DNA of 53,897 nt from Bdellovibrionaceae bacterium UBA6776 (GTDB taxonomy: Bacteria; Bdellovibrionota; Bdellovibrionia; Bdellovibrionales; UBA1609). Below, in pieces: positions 1 through 7,933 of this stretch. The position numbers and the translations under genes are program-made. The notes beneath the pieces were generated by a model, which was not told the DNA's origin, ran no database searches, and saw only the letters and a program-made list of their open reading frames with translations. The stretch is taken from assembly GCA_002453155.1 (NCBI GenBank), contig DKGG01000025.1:78704-132600 (forward strand), written 5' to 3'. Every line of letters starts with the position of its first letter. The stretch's first letter is position 1.

Positions 1-57
1 TGGTGCGCGAGACTGGACTTGAACCAGCACGATGTTGCCACCGCCAGCCCCTCAAGC
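1..57 (-). repeat. Left attachment repeat (tRNA-Leu 3' remnant)
   Basis: Bases 1-57 match 13836-13892, the 3' half of the tRNA-Leu gene: the CCA end, acceptor strand, T arm, variable arm and part of the anticodon arm. The first 32 bases are identical. The only differences are at 33-34 and 39-40. They fall on opposite sides of the variable-arm stem and keep it paired. An in-register match of eight bases at 67-74 to the D-loop region hints at older similarity beyond base 57. The 5' acceptor strand is absent, so this is not a functional tRNA. Confidence 0.85.
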
Positions 58-327
58 CAATGTTTATACCAATTATGAGAACAGCTATAGCGGGGAGCCC
101 AAAAAAGACAACTAAATTATTGAAATCACACTATTTTTTGTGTGGAGCGTTGCACTCTAGGAAATTTGTATCGAATTCTGGGTGCGGGGTGAACGAGGGG
201 AATAGAAATATATTCATGGTGGAACCTTGACGTAAGCCCAGGACGTCTCAAATTGAGATTAAGACCATTTGTGTGCCTGTGAGTGCTCACGTTTGATTAG
301 AATCCAAAAAATTATCGTGGAGGGGTT
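58..327 (+). promoter_or_regulatory. Leader region of the CBASS operon with two palindromes
   Basis: This 270-base stretch between the attachment repeat and the first CBASS gene has no convincing gene. It contains two short palindromes: TCTCAA-A-TTGAGA at 246-258 and GTGAG-TG-CTCAC at 279-290. Either could bind a dimeric regulator, and the second lies about 37 bases before the TTG start. A strong ribosome-binding sequence (GGAGG, 319-323) precedes the start. I cannot assign -35 and -10 boxes with confidence. The operator role is inference only. Confidence 0.3.
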
Positions 328-1344
328 TTGGACGATATTAATGATCGATTTGAGGAGTTCATACGAGCACTCCGTCCTACTCAGTCCCAGAGGGATCTGG
401 CAAAGGATGAGCTGAATTTTATTGAAAAGAAATTTGGATCTTATGAGACAGATGATCATCATGATTTTTCTTTTAAAAAGGCCTTAAGAAGTGGAAGTTA
501 CGCGAAAAATGCGATCTTAAGGCGTCATGAGACAGGTGATTTTGATGCAGATATAGGGATCTATTTTGATGTTGAGGATTCTGATTCGCTTTCGCCCCAC
601 GATTTGCTGGATCATGTAGAGTCCGTCCTTAGGAGAGCATATAAAAATCGGACAGAAAGACAGCCACAATTTGATCGATCATGCGGTAGCGCGGTTCGGA
701 TCAGATTTGAAATTTCGCCTAAAATTAATATAGATGCCGTTCCCATAGTGAGCCTTGAGCATGGTTCCATCAATAACTACGGTTATATTCCACGGAGGGA
801 TGCGGAAAAGCGCAAGACATCTGTTACCGAGCACGTTCAATTTGTAACTGGCCGGAACAGGCTTCACGAAAAGACGCCATACAACCAGATCTTAATGCTG
901 TGGAAATGGTGGAGAAATAATTCTTTTGAAGGAAACCTTCGGGACCATACTTCGAGCTTTTTTATTGAACTTTTGACGGCAAAGGCATTTGATGAAACAT
1001 ACAAGACATTCACCGAGGATTGGTTAACAAATTTGCTCAAGATGGGCACATGGATTGTACGTCAGCGTCTTCGTGAGCCCATTTATTTTTCAGACAGACG
1101 CCTACCTTCTCCATCCTCTGAGATTTTAAAAGAGCAAGTTGTTGTGCTTGACCCTGTTAATCCTGAAAACAATATTGCTTCCGAGTGGAGCATTCCTGAT
1201 AGGGATGCGTTTTTAGTAAAGGTGCAGAATATGTGCGATATTCTCGGAGATGCCTTAAATGAAGTAGGTGCTGATGATGTGGACTCCGCAGTTGAGATTT
1301 TAGATGGAGTCTTTCCCAATTTTTCAACTTGGTCGGTGGAGTAA
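328..1344 (+). CDS. CD-NTase: CBASS cyclic oligonucleotide synthase
   Basis: 338 residues, the usual length for a cGAS/DncV-like nucleotidyltransferase, the enzyme that makes a cyclic nucleotide alarm signal on phage infection. The nucleotidyltransferase signature is visible: GSYA at residues 56-59, the metal-binding aspartates D71, D73 and D75 in the DFDAD segment, and a third catalytic aspartate at D136 in NIDAVP. The start is TTG with GGAGG four bases upstream; no better start precedes the GSYA block. The next gene starts two bases after its stop, followed by TRIP13-like and HNH-SAVED genes, which fixes the CBASS assignment. The nucleotide product cannot be read from the sequence. Confidence 0.9.
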   Translation: MDDINDRFEEFIRALRPTQSQRDLAKDELNFIEKKFGSYETDDHHDFSFKKALRSGSYAKNAILRRHETGDFDADIGIYFDVEDSDSLSPHDLLDHVESVLRRAYKNRTERQPQFDRSCGSAVRIRFEISPKINIDAVPIVSLEHGSINNYGYIPRRDAEKRKTSVTEHVQFVTGRNRLHEKTPYNQILMLWKWWRNNSFEGNLRDHTSSFFIELLTAKAFDETYKTFTEDWLTNLLKMGTWIVRQRLREPIYFSDRRLPSPSSEILKEQVVVLDPVNPENNIASEWSIPDRDAFLVKVQNMCDILGDALNEVGADDVDSAVEILDGVFPNFSTWSVE

Positions 1345-1346
1345 TT

Positions 1347-1844
1347 ATGTATAGTGCAACCAGAACGGAATCAAAAACTGGCCACGCGGCTCGTGTGGCT
1401 CGTAAAATCCTCGGTGATTTACAATCTCTTGTTCGGTTATATGAGTGTAGTTCAGAAGAGACGGTTCGAAAGTATGCTCATGATATCGAAATTGGGATTG
1501 ATGAATCTTGTTTGTCCCATTTCAAGTTTTACTTATGCTCCGCTGATGGGCAAGTGCTTGAGGCATACGAATATATTGTAAAAGAAAACGGTGAGGTTGA
1601 AGAGTCGAGTGCCTCTAGCGGTCGGCATTCTTACAATCCTAAGCTGGATGGAAGTAATTTGGAGATTCAAGTTTTTTTTAGAGATCGTCAACGTTGGGAA
1701 GAGCTAAAAAAAGAGGGCGTGATGGAGGTTTCCTGGAGTCCAGGTGAGGAAAAAAGTTTAGCTGGTTTATCGAGTCAAGATGATGGTGCCTACAAATCAG
1801 GGCTTTTAGGTGTTACTCGTACTTCATATCGGAGGCCATCATGA
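1347..1844 (+). CDS. CBASS HORMA-domain protein (Cap7-like)
   Basis: 165 residues from the ATG at 1347, which has GGTGGAG just upstream; an upstream in-frame extension to 1329 has no better signal and overlaps the synthase gene. The N-terminus (MYSATRTES) followed by an amphipathic helix with A-x-x-V-A-x-K-I and D-L resembles bacterial HORMA proteins. The position between a CD-NTase and a TRIP13-like ATPase supports this. In type III CBASS the HORMA protein binds a closure peptide, then binds and switches on the CD-NTase, and the ATPase resets it. Similarity by eye is moderate, so the call leans partly on context. The stop overlaps the next start (ATGA). Confidence 0.78.
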   Translation: MYSATRTESKTGHAARVARKILGDLQSLVRLYECSSEETVRKYAHDIEIGIDESCLSHFKFYLCSADGQVLEAYEYIVKENGEVEESSASSGRHSYNPKLDGSNLEIQVFFRDRQRWEELKKEGVMEVSWSPGEEKSLAGLSSQDDGAYKSGLLGVTRTSYRRPS

Positions 1845-2764
1845 ATTCCAAATTTGATCCAAAAGCTATTTTTACTCCTCCGACTACTTTCAAGGCTGGA
1901 GCAGTTGATGCCAGGTTAAGTCGGATTTCGGGCCTTGATGATATTATAAATAGTCTGGCGAAAGATCTTCATTTTATATTCCAGCCCAGTTTGACAGCAT
2001 CTTGGAGTGCTAAACTCTACAAGAAGCAGGTGCCACTGGTTCAAATTCTAGATGATTTTATTCCTTTAATTTTGTTTGAAGGAGATGTGGGTACAGGAAA
2101 AACTGAAGTTGCTGAAACAATAGGTAGTCTTGTGGCTCAGTTGTACAGATATGATGTGCAAATGATCAAAATGAGCACTCAAGTTCGCGGTACAGGGTAT
2201 GTGGGAGAGATGACCACACTGCTAGCCCAGGCATTTGACTACATTAAGGTGCTTGCTCAAAAGACTGGTGCTCCGATGGTATTGGTTATTGATGAGGCGG
2301 ACAGCCTACTGACATCTCGATCTACAACGGGTCAGCATCATGAAGACAAAGCCGGAGTAAATACGATTCTTCAACATCTCGATGGATTAAAAAAGACAAA
2401 GCTTCCCATTGCTGTTATAGCGATTTCTAACAGATGTGGTGCTCTTGACCCGGCTCTCAAGCGACGTGCGACAGCTGTTTTAAAGTTTGAACGTCCAAAT
2501 AAAGATCAACGAAAGGCATTGTTCTCGAAGTTATTAGATGGCTTGGGGATGTCTGATAGAGATTTTGAGATTTTAGCGAGTCATAGCGAAGAAAAAAAAA
2601 TATCTGGGAAGGGAGAAGCCATTCCTTTTTCCTATGCTGATCTGACTTTACGATTGTTGGTTCCAGAATTGAGAGCAGCCGTTGGGCGAGACGAGAAAAT
2701 ATCAACGCAGTCACTATTGCATCGGCTTGAGTCATTAGAGCCAAGTCCAGCACTGGTAGAATAG
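1841..2764 (+). CDS. TRIP13-like AAA+ ATPase of CBASS (Cap6-like)
   Basis: 307 residues with a clear AAA+ module: Walker A GDVGTGKT at 81-88, a pore-loop-like GYVGEM at 119-124, Walker B VLVIDEAD at 147-154, a sensor ISNR at 195-198 and arginine-finger region KRRA at 207-210. TRIP13-type ATPases unfold the N-terminus of closed HORMA proteins, returning them to the inactive state, so this is the off-switch of the system. The start ATG overlaps the stop of the HORMA gene by four bases, implying coupled translation. Eight bases separate its stop from the effector gene. Confidence 0.9.
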   Translation: MNSKFDPKAIFTPPTTFKAGAVDARLSRISGLDDIINSLAKDLHFIFQPSLTASWSAKLYKKQVPLVQILDDFIPLILFEGDVGTGKTEVAETIGSLVAQLYRYDVQMIKMSTQVRGTGYVGEMTTLLAQAFDYIKVLAQKTGAPMVLVIDEADSLLTSRSTTGQHHEDKAGVNTILQHLDGLKKTKLPIAVIAISNRCGALDPALKRRATAVLKFERPNKDQRKALFSKLLDGLGMSDRDFEILASHSEEKKISGKGEAIPFSYADLTLRLLVPELRAAVGRDEKISTQSLLHRLESLEPSPALVE

Positions 2765-2771
2765 GAGAACT

Positions 2772-3971
2772 GTGGCGAAAGTAAAAAAAAGAAAAGCGCC
2801 ACAAAGGCGGAAGAGTAAGCCGCAAAAAGAAAAGCGTCCGAGTATTCCAAGATCAGTGCAGCTAAAACTGTGGGTATTATCTGGTGGTCGCTGTGAATTT
2901 CGAGGTTGCAATAAACCGCTCTGGAGAGATGGACTTACTTTAAAAGAAGCGAACTACTCAAATATTGCTCACATTATTTCGTGGACTCCTTCGGGTCCAC
3001 GGGGGGACAGGTCAAAATCTCGAAGGTTAGCGACCAATTTCAAGAATTTGATGTTGGTTTGTTCTGCCCATAACAAAACCATAGACGATCCAAAGCTGGT
3101 AGATCAGTATCCCGTCTCTTTACTGACTGCTTATAAAAGAGAACATGAGGAGAGGATTAAGACTCTTTGTGAAATTCAAGAATCTAATCAGTCTCATATT
3201 TTGATTCTCAAAGGGAAAATAGGAGAACATACAGTTGAAATTGACGAATCTGAAGCGTATCAAGCTATTTTGCCTCGCTATCCAGCAGATGAAAGTGGGA
3301 TTCATATTGACCTTACATCGTTCTCGTCAGACTCAGCTGACTTTTGGAGAGAATGTGTTTTTGAGATTAGACGTATTCTAGAAAGTAAGCTTAATGGGCG
3401 AAACGACAACAAGAGAATAAAACATCTATCGATATTTGCATTTGCCCCTATTCCGTTGCTGATAAAATTAGGACACTTACTTGGGGACAAAATTGCGACG
3501 GATTTATTTCAATACCACAGGACAACACAAAGTTGGGGATGGCCAGAGTCAGGGGGGACAGATCCTGCGTTTTCATTTCAGTGTCTAAAAGAATCAGAGA
3601 GCACAAAAGAAGTAGGACTTTTGTTGTCGCTGAGTGGGAAGATTCACGAAAATGAGGTGACTTCTTTTGTTGGTGAAAATGCTGCGATCTATGAAATCTC
3701 TATCCCAAATCCTGACCCTCTTTTTATAAAGACAGCGGATCAAATTTTTAGTTTTCGTGCACTCTACTGGCATGCGCTCTCCGATATTCGTAAAAAACAT
3801 GGGCCGGATTGTTCGATTCACCTATTTCCGGCTACGCCATTGGCAATCTCTGTGGAGTGTGGGCGTTCCATCCTCCCAAAAGTTCATCCAAAGATATTGA
3901 TATATGACAATGATAAGAAGCATGGAGGGTTCAGATACATTTTTGATCTTCAGGAAGCTTCTTCAAGGTAG
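2772..3971 (+). CDS. HNH-SAVED endonuclease effector of CBASS (Cap5-like)
   Basis: 399 residues. A lysine-rich N-terminus is followed by an HNH nuclease domain at about 35-105 (C-E-F-R-G-C, AHIISW, NLMLVC-AHN) and a SAVED domain over the C-terminal half. The SAVED signature is seen around 213-262 (FAPIPLLIKLG, then FQYHR with a tryptophan-rich W-G-W) and in the HLFPATPLAISVECG segment. SAVED domains bind the cyclic nucleotide and activate the nuclease, which degrades DNA and stops infection by killing or arresting the cell. GTG start with AGGAG at 2763-2767. Its last 9 bases overlap the convergent gene at 3963. Confidence 0.92.
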   Translation: MAKVKKRKAPQRRKSKPQKEKRPSIPRSVQLKLWVLSGGRCEFRGCNKPLWRDGLTLKEANYSNIAHIISWTPSGPRGDRSKSRRLATNFKNLMLVCSAHNKTIDDPKLVDQYPVSLLTAYKREHEERIKTLCEIQESNQSHILILKGKIGEHTVEIDESEAYQAILPRYPADESGIHIDLTSFSSDSADFWRECVFEIRRILESKLNGRNDNKRIKHLSIFAFAPIPLLIKLGHLLGDKIATDLFQYHRTTQSWGWPESGGTDPAFSFQCLKESESTKEVGLLLSLSGKIHENEVTSFVGENAAIYEISIPNPDPLFIKTADQIFSFRALYWHALSDIRKKHGPDCSIHLFPATPLAISVECGRSILPKVHPKILIYDNDKKHGGFRYIFDLQEASSR

Positions 3972-4700
3972 TTTGGGCGCACAAAATACTTCTATTTGAT
4001 TTGAGTGTTGAATTCCATAGCCTATTTTTAACTGAATTTTGTTTGATTCTAGTTCATTAAATATTGGGATAGAACTCACTAATGAATGTGGATGAGAAAA
4101 TATAACTATATGGCTTTGATTTTTGCCTGGAATAGAAATTAATGGGGCCTCATAATCCAGATATCTGGTTGCCATAAATTTTTTTCTTTGATTCTCTCCT
4201 AGCGGAATCTTTTCTTTCACACGTCCGTCAGAGGATCTGTACTTTGAAAACCACAAAGTAGAAGCCATAATACGCGATTCTTCTAAATTTAGAGTGGCAT
4301 CCAGCGCCGTTCTAGTGAATGCATCTATATTATCTTTTGATTCTATAGATTTGATCTCAAGAAGATTTGCTAGGTTACAAATAAGAAGGTGTAAAAAGTG
4401 GTCAACATCTGAAAGTTCCTTTTTATTAAATAAATATTTTTTAGATGTCATAACTGAAAAGCCTTCGCTTGATTCAGCAGGCAGCTGACCTTCATCGTGA
4501 AAAATTTCACGGTTCTCGTCAGGGTCAAACGGTTCAGTGAGTTGAAACCTCCAGCCGTGATCAACGGGAAGAATTTTAAACGGCGTCGTCGCCTCAAACT
4601 TTGTACATATTTGACTGAAAACTTTTTCCAATAGGTTCCTCCCCTTCAAATGATCATTGAACTGTATCCATTTATTAATTTTTAGACAACTCTTGTTCAA
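3963..4700 (-). CDS. Unknown protein paired with a helix-turn-helix regulator
   Basis: 245 residues from a TTG start that lies 26 bases inside the preceding regulator gene. I recognise no family. It has no signal peptide or membrane segment and no obvious protease, nuclease or nucleotide-binding motif. It is acidic in its middle and mixed alpha/beta by eye. Translation is probably coupled to the upstream regulator (4675-4935), and it converges on the CBASS effector gene. Possible roles are a regulator partner, a toxin-like protein or an accessory defence protein; nothing in the sequence decides this. A later start is possible. Confidence 0.6.
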   Translation of the reverse strand: MNKSCLKINKWIQFNDHLKGRNLLEKVFSQICTKFEATTPFKILPVDHGWRFQLTEPFDPDENREIFHDEGQLPAESSEGFSVMTSKKYLFNKKELSDVDHFLHLLICNLANLLEIKSIESKDNIDAFTRTALDATLNLEESRIMASTLWFSKYRSSDGRVKEKIPLGENQRKKFMATRYLDYEAPLISIPGKNQSHIVIFSHPHSLVSSIPIFNELESNKIQLKIGYGIQHSNQIEVFCAPKLP

Positions 4701-4935
4701 AATCTTCTCTAGAAGACTCCAAAAGGAGTTTAATGATGTAGTTTGTGTTCAGTTTGTAAAGATCTATTAATTTACTCAGCACGGGTAAGGGGACATTGGC
4801 GTGCCCTCGCTCCCAATTGGAAATAAATTGAGAAGTAGAATAGTTGAGAGTTTTTGCAACATCTGATTGAGTCAGGCCGGCTTTTTCTCGCCCTTTTTTC
4901 AGGTACTTTCGAAGCTTATTATTTGCTCTACTCAT
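4675..4935 (-). CDS. XRE-family helix-turn-helix regulator
   Basis: 86 residues from the ATG at 4935, chosen because GGAGGAG stands six to seven bases upstream; a longer frame from 5025 has no such signal. The N-terminal 60 residues show the XRE pattern: LTQSDVAKTL, then S-x-Q-F-I-S-NWERG, then P-L-P-V-L-S-KL. This family binds DNA as a dimer and usually represses nearby promoters, here probably its own and the divergent operon at 5166. It overlaps the next gene by 26 bases. Together with the gene at 5166 it gives two regulators facing away from one shared intergenic region, a lysogeny-switch-like layout. Confidence 0.88.
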   Translation of the reverse strand: MSRANNKLRKYLKKGREKAGLTQSDVAKTLNYSTSQFISNWERGHANVPLPVLSKLIDLYKLNTNYIIKLLLESSREDFEQELSKN

Positions 4936-5052
4936 ATTCTCCTCCAGGCGATTGAAGTTAAACTTTATGCCCGTCAGAAGACATAGAAATGATTCGATTT
5001 GATTCGGTGTGATCTTTGAAATCAATGTGGATCAGGTGGGTATTGCTTTGTG

Positions 5053-5154
5053 TGTCTGTTATGTACAGGACTAACTGACTGATTAATATTCAAATATAGG
5101 AAAACTGTGGCCAGAAATAGGAAATCGAACGACTTTTCCGATTTTTAACAGACA
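5053..5154. promoter_or_regulatory. Divergent promoter region with inverted operator-like sites
   Basis: Between the two divergent regulators (4936-5165) an exact 9-base inverted repeat, TGTCTGTTA (5053-5061) and TAACAGACA (5146-5154), brackets the region. A second, shorter inverted pair, AAATCG at 5122-5127 and CGATTT at 5139-5144, lies between them. The right half-sites sit just before the gene at 5166. Such spaced symmetric sites suit XRE-type repressors, but no binding site is known here, so the role is inference. Confidence 0.35.
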
Positions 5155-5165
5155 GAATAAGTGAA

Positions 5166-5462
5166 ATGAAAAGGGAATTAAAGTTGGCAAATGTTTTACA
5201 AAGAGAGCTCAAGGGGCAGGTGATGTCCCGAGTGGCAAAAGCTTGTGGAATCCGAGTAGGTCTTCTTCATGACTGGCACACATCTTCTAGAAAACCATCA
5301 GCGAAAAATATGTGGCAGTTAAAGAACCTTGCTGACTATCTGGGACTTTCTTTGGAGGAGATGCTGTTTGACGAGAAAACAGAGAGACAAGTGATTAGTT
5401 CGACCACATTTTCAGATCGAGGAATCACTTATCGAGTCAATATTGAAAAGATAAAGGAGTGA
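5166..5462 (+). CDS. Small helix-turn-helix regulator
   Basis: 98 residues. Residues 18-65 read as an XRE-like helix-turn-helix: VMSRVAKACGIRVGLLHDW, then K-P-S-A-K-N and ADYLGLSLEEML. The C-terminal 30 residues are of unknown kind. It is divergent from the regulator at 4675-4935 and lies four bases before the envelope gene at 5466, so it may head and control that operon. The ribosome-binding site is weak. A DNA-binding role is likely from the motif; its target is inferred from position. Confidence 0.75.
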   Translation: MKRELKLANVLQRELKGQVMSRVAKACGIRVGLLHDWHTSSRKPSAKNMWQLKNLADYLGLSLEEMLFDEKTERQVISSTTFSDRGITYRVNIEKIKE

Positions 5463-5465
5463 CTT

Positions 5466-6119
5466 ATGGTTAGAAATACGTTTCGAGTAGAGGGGTTTGC
5501 TTTGATAAAAATATTGGCATCTATCCTTGTCATGTTGTCTCATTCTGTGTGCTTTGCTGAGTTTAAAGAAATTCAAATAGTTTTCAATACACCTACAAAT
5601 CATTCTGAAAAAGAAGTGAAGAGGTGGAAAAAAAATGGTTTAGAACATACGGGAAATCTTTTGAATAATCTTGTGAAGAATCCAAAAGCATCAATTGATA
5701 GAAAAAAGGCAATCGTAAGAATTCAGTTTGATTATCCGAGTCAGAAGTGGGCTCTTGGAGCCGTAGCCTTTCCCCTTCTGATTAGATATGCCGATAAAAA
5801 TGGATCCGTCCTTGGACAAACCAGAACCTCTCAAGATTTTGTTCCAAAGGAAATATTTTATAAAACCAAGCCCGGAACCCTTGGGAGAGCATTTTTAGAC
5901 AAGCGACCTGAATTTAAACAAGAAAAAGCTGAGTTTCTTGAGAAGAAAGACAACATATTAGAAGTGCAACTCAACCAGAGAGACGCATCCTTCACAGAAA
6001 TTATAGAAATTGGTTTCGTCACAAATATAAAAACTAGAACAAGTAGACCAATGGAAGAGTTCATGCCAAAGAAAATCTTTCTTAAAGATTGGTCTAAAGA
6101 GAAAAGTTATAAAAATTAA
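5466..6119 (+). CDS. Secreted protein of unknown function
   Basis: 217 residues. The first 32 or so form a signal peptide: a basic start, a hydrophobic stretch (IKILASILVMLSHSV) and a likely cut after CFA. The mature part is lysine-rich and mixed beta/alpha, with no family I recognise. It starts four bases after the helix-turn-helix gene, and its stop overlaps the next start (TAATG), so it is part of one operon with the beta-barrel-like protein. Probably periplasmic. A secreted protein is unusual cargo on a defence element. Confidence 0.7.
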   Translation: MVRNTFRVEGFALIKILASILVMLSHSVCFAEFKEIQIVFNTPTNHSEKEVKRWKKNGLEHTGNLLNNLVKNPKASIDRKKAIVRIQFDYPSQKWALGAVAFPLLIRYADKNGSVLGQTRTSQDFVPKEIFYKTKPGTLGRAFLDKRPEFKQEKAEFLEKKDNILEVQLNQRDASFTEIIEIGFVTNIKTRTSRPMEEFMPKKIFLKDWSKEKSYKN

Positions 6120-7234
6120 TGATTTTGTGGTTGATAGGATTCCTACCATTGGTTTTTGTTTCGCAACCATCCTTCTCAGAGGATTGGATCTGCCGAGAAG
6201 GATCCTCTCAACTTTCTGGTGACACTCTTTTGGCATGTGGGTCTGCTCAAGCGAGCTCAGAGCAAGAAGCAAAAGACAAATCCAGACAGGCCGCTTTAAG
6301 GGAATTCAGATCTCTTTGTGACTCTTCAGATACTTGTAAGCAACTTGAAGTTTCCGTCAATCCCAAACGAACAGAGTGCTCAAAAGAAGGGGATCTTTAC
6401 ACTTGCTATAGAGCCATTGAGTTCGTTTTAAGTAACCACAAGAAGAAGGATGTTTTGGTTGATGTCCATCAAGTGGAATCTCAGATCTCCAATCTGTCAA
6501 ATGAGATCTCTGGATTGGAAAGCAAGCTCTCAAAACTGAGGGAACTTAAATCCAAGAATGAAAATAAATCTGAGATTGAACAAAAGATCTTTAGGTTGGA
6601 GAAAAGTCTGAATTTAACTGAAGGTCAACAAATTGAACTCAGTCAAAAGATTGATCCAGAATCAGTGAGTGATAAGGACTACAAATACACCCACCTTCTA
6701 TATAAAAACAGTGTCCGTTTTGGTGTTGGCTATAACAGCTGGAAATTGAGGTCTTCTGAAGAGGTAAACCTAAGTGGCTTTCTTTCTTATGAATACCGCA
6801 TTTTTCACTTTTTAGGATTACAGGCCGGATATTCATTTGGAGGTGACTTCTCTGGCAATCAAAAGACCTCTGCTTCAGATGTTCCAAGGTCAGGCACCCC
6901 TAACTCTATGGAGTCATTCAAAGGCTCGTTGCGCTCAAACGAATACTCTCTGTCTGTCCTTACCTACACTCCCTGGTTTGGTTCTTATCTAAAAGCTGAA
7001 ATTGGGCAGATTTCTGGAAGGAGAACAAACTATTCAGTCTCTTACAACAGTCTTGGTATTGGGTCAGTTTCAGAAACCACAGAGTCGTTTAGTCACGAGT
7101 TTTGGGGCCTAGGTCTAGGGATTGATTCAAGAGATGAATACAAAGGGTTCGGTGGGTTCTTTGAGGTTGGTGGCAGATCTAGACCTGGAGATTTTGGAGT
7201 CGTTTTAACGACAGGAATAAATTATGGATTTTGA
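6119..7234 (+). CDS. Exported coiled-coil protein with a beta-barrel-like C-terminus
   Basis: 371 residues. A signal peptide covers 1-20 (cut near SFS). The N-terminal domain (about 21-110) has several cysteines and a G-S-A-Q-A-S-S-E-Q-E-A segment that recalls LPP20-type envelope domains. A coiled coil follows at about 118-180 (heptads rich in L, K and E). From about 195 on, alternating aromatic and small residues and a final phenylalanine suggest an outer-membrane barrel of perhaps eight strands. It may link the cell wall or periplasm to the outer membrane. Its end overlaps the next gene by 11 bases. Function unknown. Confidence 0.7.
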   Translation: MILWLIGFLPLVFVSQPSFSEDWICREGSSQLSGDTLLACGSAQASSEQEAKDKSRQAALREFRSLCDSSDTCKQLEVSVNPKRTECSKEGDLYTCYRAIEFVLSNHKKKDVLVDVHQVESQISNLSNEISGLESKLSKLRELKSKNENKSEIEQKIFRLEKSLNLTEGQQIELSQKIDPESVSDKDYKYTHLLYKNSVRFGVGYNSWKLRSSEEVNLSGFLSYEYRIFHFLGLQAGYSFGGDFSGNQKTSASDVPRSGTPNSMESFKGSLRSNEYSLSVLTYTPWFGSYLKAEIGQISGRRTNYSVSYNSLGIGSVSETTESFSHEFWGLGLGIDSRDEYKGFGGFFEVGGRSRPGDFGVVLTTGINYGF

Positions 7235-7829
7235 TCAGACTGAGTTCAGTCTCTTGTTCAATCATAAGAAGTTCTTACTATTTAATTCAGATTTGGAATT
7301 TTCCAATCTAGAGGACCTGCTGGACCACTATGAAGAAGGGGTAAGGGGGAGAACATACCAGTTCCCCTATGTGGAGTTGTATTGCCACTATTTCGAGTCA
7401 GGTTTCCTTGGGTTGCTTTTTAGGCAGAACCCAATGGATTTATTGAGGGTGTTGCTTGCTCATGGTGGCGAGGTCCTGAGAGCGAATAAGCGGTGCTCCT
7501 ATAGGTCCGCCGAAATCAGACCAGTGACATATGTGATTGCTGACCTGAAAGGCAACAGGATTCCTTTGGGGCAATTTTATTTTGATATGGACTCAGACGA
7601 AGATGATCAATTTCCTGTTTTTTCAAAATATCTTTGTTTTGACCTAGACCTTCTTGAAGAGTCTTTTAAGGAGACCATTTTGACCAAACTCCAAGAGGGA
7701 TTTCATTTGGTAGCTATTGTAGATGGAATCCATCGAACACTTGTCAGAAAAAATGAAGTCATTGAAAGAGTCTTAGGGAGAGAGGCCTCCATAAAATGGT
7801 TAGGGTATGAGTTTGTACCCAAATATTAA
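7224..7829 (+). CDS. Unknown cytosolic protein, last gene of the envelope operon
   Basis: 201 residues, no signal peptide, no membrane segment, many aromatic and acidic residues. I do not recognise it. It overlaps the end of the preceding barrel-protein gene by 11 bases, which points to coupled translation and a shared role. A run of acidic residues (DMDSDEDD) lies near residue 121. About 100 bases separate it from the helicase gene, where a new promoter seems to start. Confidence 0.65.
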   Translation: MDFDQTEFSLLFNHKKFLLFNSDLEFSNLEDLLDHYEEGVRGRTYQFPYVELYCHYFESGFLGLLFRQNPMDLLRVLLAHGGEVLRANKRCSYRSAEIRPVTYVIADLKGNRIPLGQFYFDMDSDEDDQFPVFSKYLCFDLDLLEESFKETILTKLQEGFHLVAIVDGIHRTLVRKNEVIERVLGREASIKWLGYEFVPKY

Positions 7830-7867
7830 CGTTCAGTCAGAAAAGTCCAGTCTAGAAAAATAATCGC

Positions 7868-7895
7868 TTCGTCAAACAATTTCAGTACCTATAAT
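7868..7895 (+). promoter_or_regulatory. Candidate promoter for the helicase-polymerase pair
   Basis: A perfect TATAAT lies at 7890-7895, 38 bases before the ATG at 7934. The -35 region is poor (TTCGTC, 7868-7873, spacing 16). The gap 7830-7933 is AT-rich and the only plausible start of transcription for the two replication-like genes. The ribosome-binding site is AGGGAG just before 7934. Confidence 0.35.
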
Positions 7896-7933
7896 ACATT
7901 TAATTTTTATCCAATTTAGATCTAGGGAGTTCA

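Noticed and set aside
3..230. 75-residue frame at the left end of the window
   Set aside because: It begins inside the tRNA-derived attachment repeat, has no ribosome-binding site and low-quality composition. It is a chance frame.
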